Shown piece by piece: positions 6,486 through 9,399 of a stretch of 9,399 bases of DNA (position 1 is its first letter; each line of letters opens with the position of its first letter). The translations under genes were made by a program, and so were the position numbers. The stretch comes from an uncultured Eubacteriales bacterium (GTDB lineage Bacteria > Bacillota > Clostridia > Peptostreptococcales > Anaerovoracaceae). Below the pieces are notes generated by a model. The model was not told the origin of the DNA, did no database searches, and saw nothing but the letters and a program-made list of their open reading frames with translations. The stretch is from positions 1 through 9,399 of the forward strand of contig CADCRD010000146.1 in NCBI GenBank assembly GCA_902803725.1. The letters are read 5' to 3'.

Positions 6486-7808
6486 ATGGAACAGGTAACA
6501 TTTTTTGAAAACAGTGTGCCACAGCCCCTTGCGGCGAGACTGAGACCGGATGATCTGGACGGATATGCCGGGCAGGAGCATCTTTTGGGAAAAGGCAAGG
6601 TGCTGAGAAATCTCATCGAAACAGATCAGATATCGTCGATGATTTTCTGGGGACCTCCGGGAGTTGGCAAGACCACACTGGCCCGAATAATCGCGAATCG
6701 CACAAAAGCTGCGTTCATAGATTTTTCTGCCGTGACGAGCGGGATCAAAGATATCCGTGAGGTAATGAAGAAGGCAGAAGCAAACAGGGCGTTCGGGGAA
6801 AAGACGATCGTTTTCGTCGACGAGATCCACAGGTTCAACAAAGCTCAGCAGGATGCTTTTTTGCCGTTCGTTGAAAAGGGCAGCATCATACTGATCGGTG
6901 CCACGACAGAGAATCCGTCTTTTGAGATAAACGGAGCTCTTTTGTCGCGCTGCAAGGTGTTTGTGCTGAAAGCGCTGACAGGTGATGATATCATGAAACT
7001 TCTGGACAAGGCCATGAGCAGCCCTGAGGGGTTCGGAGACCGCAATATAGACATGGAAAGAAATCTCATGGAGCGTATCGCAGCATTTTCCGACGGAGAT
7101 GCGAGAGTGGCGCTTTCAACTTTTGAGATGGTCGTTCTTAACGGAGATGTTGATGAAGAAGGCACCGTCCATGTGACGGAAGATACACTGGATCAGTGCA
7201 TTTCTAAAAAATCGCTGCTCTATGACAAGAACGGCGAGGAACATTATAATCTGATAAGCGCTCTGCACAAATCGATGAGAAATTCGGATCCCGACGCAGC
7301 AGTTTACTGGCTGGCAAGGATGCTCGAAGCCGGAGAAGATCCGATGTATGTAGCGCGGCGCGTGACCAGGTTTGCCGCTGAAGATGTCGGAATGGCTGAT
7401 CCCAGGGCAATGGAAATAGCGGTTGCGGCTTTTCAGGCCTGTCATCTGATCGGAATGCCTGAATGCTCCGTACATCTGACAGAAGCTGTAATATACATGG
7501 CACTGGCACCAAAGTCGAACGCAATGGAAGTCGCTTATCTTGAAGCGGCAGCCGATGCCCGGAACAATATGGCAGAGCCGGTACCGATGCACATCCGGAA
7601 TGCTCCGACAAAACTCATGCGGGATCTGGATTACGGCAAGGGATATCAGTATGCTCATGACTATGAAGAAAAGATGACGGCGATGGAATGTCTGCCGGAT
7701 TCTCTCAAAGACCATGAATATTATCACCCGACCGACGAAGGGTTCGAGCCGAGGTATAAAGAACGTCTCCGCCAGATAAAGGAATGGAAGAAAAAGCACA
7801 GAAAATAA
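6486..7808 (+). CDS. rarA: Replication-associated recombination protein A (RarA/MgsA/WRNIP1 family)
   Basis: A 440-residue clamp-loader-like AAA+ ATPase that acts at stalled or damaged replication forks; the family works as tetramers on DNA ends and gaps. Numbering from this start: the N-terminal block LAARLRPDDLDGYAGQEHLLG (split near 15-35); Walker A GPPGVGKT (56-63); Walker B IVFVDE (108-113); sensor 1 ATTENPS (139-145); the arginine finger in LLSRC (about 155); and sensor 2 in GDARVAL. The C-terminal oligomerisation region carries LISALHKSMRNSDPDAAVYW and the terminal LMRDLDYGKGYQYAHD block. Length is usual (about 420-450). A GTG at 6480 is in frame but lies one base after the -10 hexamer, so ATG 6486 is preferred. 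Neither start has a ribosome binding site. polA follows 53 bases later without a terminator, suggesting one transcript. Confidence 0.95.
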   Translation: MEQVTFFENSVPQPLAARLRPDDLDGYAGQEHLLGKGKVLRNLIETDQISSMIFWGPPGVGKTTLARIIANRTKAAFIDFSAVTSGIKDIREVMKKAEANRAFGEKTIVFVDEIHRFNKAQQDAFLPFVEKGSIILIGATTENPSFEINGALLSRCKVFVLKALTGDDIMKLLDKAMSSPEGFGDRNIDMERNLMERIAAFSDGDARVALSTFEMVVLNGDVDEEGTVHVTEDTLDQCISKKSLLYDKNGEEHYNLISALHKSMRNSDPDAAVYWLARMLEAGEDPMYVARRVTRFAAEDVGMADPRAMEIAVAAFQACHLIGMPECSVHLTEAVIYMALAPKSNAMEVAYLEAAADARNNMAEPVPMHIRNAPTKLMRDLDYGKGYQYAHDYEEKMTAMECLPDSLKDHEYYHPTDEGFEPRYKERLRQIKEWKKKHRK

Positions 7809-7861
7809 TTACAGAAAGGACTCAGACCGGCTGCATATATGTTGACCGGGTGTGAACGAAA

Positions 7862-9399
7862 ATGGAAAAGACAATAGTGATAATAGACGGCAACAGCCTT
7901 GTCAACAGGGCGTATTACGCTATGCAGAGGCCGATGATAACGAAGAGCGGGCTGTATACTCAGGGTGTGTATGGATTTATAAACATGCTGTCGAAGATAA
8001 AGACGGATTATGAGCCGGAATATATAGCGGTGGCTTTTGATATGAAAAGCCCGACATTCAGGCACAGAGAATATGCCGAATACAAGGCGGGCAGAAAGAA
8101 GATGCCGCCGGAACTGTCCATGCAGCTGCCACTTCTGAAAGAGGTACTCAGCGCAATGAATATCAAGATGCTCGAATGTGAAGAATATGAGGCAGACGAC
8201 ATTATCGGGACCATTGCTAAAAAAGCAGAAAGTGAAGGGCTGGAGCCGGTCATTATAACAGGTGACAAGGATGAACTGCAGCTGGCAACTGACAGGACGA
8301 AGGTCGTCATAACAAAAAAAGGCGTATCTGAATTTGAAATATATGACAGACAGGCCATGATAGACAAATACGGTTTTACTCCTCGGCAGTTCATTGACTA
8401 CAAAGGTCTGATGGGCGATCAGAGCGACAACATCCCGGGAATACCAGGTGTGGGTGAAAAGACTGCTTCAAAACTGATGCTGGAATACGGCAGTGTGGAA
8501 AATGTCCTGGAGCATGCGGATGAGCTCAAGGGGAAAATGGCTGAAAAGGTGAAAAACGGAGCTGAAATGGCGCGTATGAGCAAGCGCCTTGCCACGATCG
8601 TGACAGATGTTCCGATCAACATAGATTTTGATGAGTTCAGGGCAGAGGAGCCGGATCATGACAAGCTGGTCGAGGTCTACGTAAAGCTGGAATTCAACAG
8701 CTTTTTAAAGAAGATGGGTGCCGGCCAGGGAACACAGAAAACTGCTGAATTTGAGGCTCTGGATGTTGAGGAAATAATGATCAGCACAGCTGATGGCTTT
8801 GAAGGACTGAAGAATGACATAAAACAGGCCGGTTTTGCAGTTATGAAGGTGTTTGGAGACAACAACCATATTGAAAGACCGGTGATCACGGGAATATCCC
8901 TTTTGGTAAATAATAAATATTATTACGTAAATTGTAAAGAAGAGGATATTGCCTGTTCTTTCGTCAGTCTGATGAACGAAGCAGCTCCGATGATAATAGG
9001 GCACGATCTGAAAGCGGATTATTATATGCTCAAGTGCTATGGCCTTGAAAAGTGCATCAGTGCCTTCGATACAGCAGTTGCTCAGTATGTACTGGATCCG
9101 GGACGCAGTAACTATTCTATGAATGCTATGAGCCAGGAATATTTCAGAGAAACGATCGAGTCTGAAAAGGATTTTGCGGCCGGCAGCGGTCAGATAGGGA
9201 TGTTTTCTGACGACAGATCACAGGAATACAGCAAGTACGGACTGAAATGGTGTGCTCTTTGCGCACAGATGATGGTTTTGCAAAAGGACATGCTGGCAGA
9301 GCAAAAGCTGGAAAGAGTTTTTTCAGAGGCAGAGCTGCCGCTCATCGAAGTCATGGCTGACATGGAGTACCGCGGATTTGCGGTCGACAGACAGGCTCT
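7862..9399 (+). CDS. polA: DNA polymerase I, 5' part (gene continues past the window)
   Basis: The frame stays open for 512 codons to the window edge; the full enzyme is usually 870-930 residues, so most of the polymerase domain is missing. The 5' nuclease domain is complete, with D9 in DGNSL, D60 in VAFD, EADD (110-113), GDKD (134-137), GDQSDN (185-190) and a helix-hairpin-helix at IPGIPGVGEKTASK. The 3'-5' exonuclease-like domain (about 300-475) has lost its metal ligands: AVMKVFGDNN replaces the DxE motif, IGHDLKAD stands at motif II, and the YxxxD of motif III reads WCALC (463-467). The polymerase domain begins at about ELPLIEVMADMEYRGFAVD. Expected role: Okazaki fragment maturation and repair synthesis, without proofreading. 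Only a weak ribosome binding site (GGGTG, 7848-7852) precedes the ATG, and a stop three codons upstream excludes an earlier start. Confidence 0.96.
   Translation, partial: MEKTIVIIDGNSLVNRAYYAMQRPMITKSGLYTQGVYGFINMLSKIKTDYEPEYIAVAFDMKSPTFRHREYAEYKAGRKKMPPELSMQLPLLKEVLSAMNIKMLECEEYEADDIIGTIAKKAESEGLEPVIITGDKDELQLATDRTKVVITKKGVSEFEIYDRQAMIDKYGFTPRQFIDYKGLMGDQSDNIPGIPGVGEKTASKLMLEYGSVENVLEHADELKGKMAEKVKNGAEMARMSKRLATIVTDVPINIDFDEFRAEEPDHDKLVEVYVKLEFNSFLKKMGAGQGTQKTAEFEALDVEEIMISTADGFEGLKNDIKQAGFAVMKVFGDNNHIERPVITGISLLVNNKYYYVNCKEEDIACSFVSLMNEAAPMIIGHDLKADYYMLKCYGLEKCISAFDTAVAQYVLDPGRSNYSMNAMSQEYFRETIESEKDFAAGSGQIGMFSDDRSQEYSKYGLKWCALCAQMMVLQKDMLAEQKLERVFSEAELPLIEVMADMEYRGFAVDRQA

Noticed and set aside
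7826..7850. CCGG repeats between rarA and polA as a terminator hairpin
   Set aside because: Only four pairs around a long loop and no T-run, so it should not stop transcription.
1..9399. Mobile element, defence system or CRISPR signature
   Set aside because: No transposase, integrase, toxin-antitoxin, nuclease-defence gene or regularly spaced repeat was found; all genes are recognisable core functions.

Overview
The window looks like the chromosome of an anaerobic, moderate-GC member of the Firmicutes, most likely class Clostridia. The signs are strong AGGAGG-type ribosome binding sites, a lysine riboswitch driving an NhaC-family transporter, a CcpA-type cre operator, and a DNA polymerase I with a decayed proofreading site. 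I cannot name a genus from the sequence alone. No mobile element, phage gene, CRISPR array, tRNA or rRNA is visible, and base composition is even throughout. This is a mostly housekeeping region.

Layout from left to right. A PHP-family histidinol-phosphatase-like gene (73-867, +) converges on thioredoxin (955-1260, -) across a shared bidirectional terminator. Thioredoxin is divergent from hemW (1537-2742, +), and the 276-base gap between them holds promoter-like sites and a cre box next to the thioredoxin ribosome binding site. hemW is followed after 33 bases by glpK (2776-4272, +). The 419 bases after glpK hold a complete lysine-controlled leader: a promoter, a lysine aptamer, an antiterminator/terminator switch, and further structure upstream of the start codon. 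The controlled gene is an NhaC-family transporter (4692-6329, +), probably a LysW-type lysine permease, which ends at a strong terminator. rarA (6486-7808, +) then appears to start from a promoter so close to its ATG that its mRNA is probably leaderless. polA (7862 to the window edge, +) follows 53 bases later and is cut off by the window.

Functional themes. hemW and glpK probably share a transcript but belong to unrelated pathways (heme chaperoning and glycerol entry into glycolysis). The riboswitch-transporter unit is a self-contained lysine-responsive uptake system. rarA and polA form a plausible replication-repair pair. I found no clear new multi-gene system. The best leads are regulatory: the lysine riboswitch leader and its extra downstream hairpins, an identical 15-base promoter block in front of hemW and rarA, the probably leaderless rarA mRNA, and the cre box on thioredoxin.
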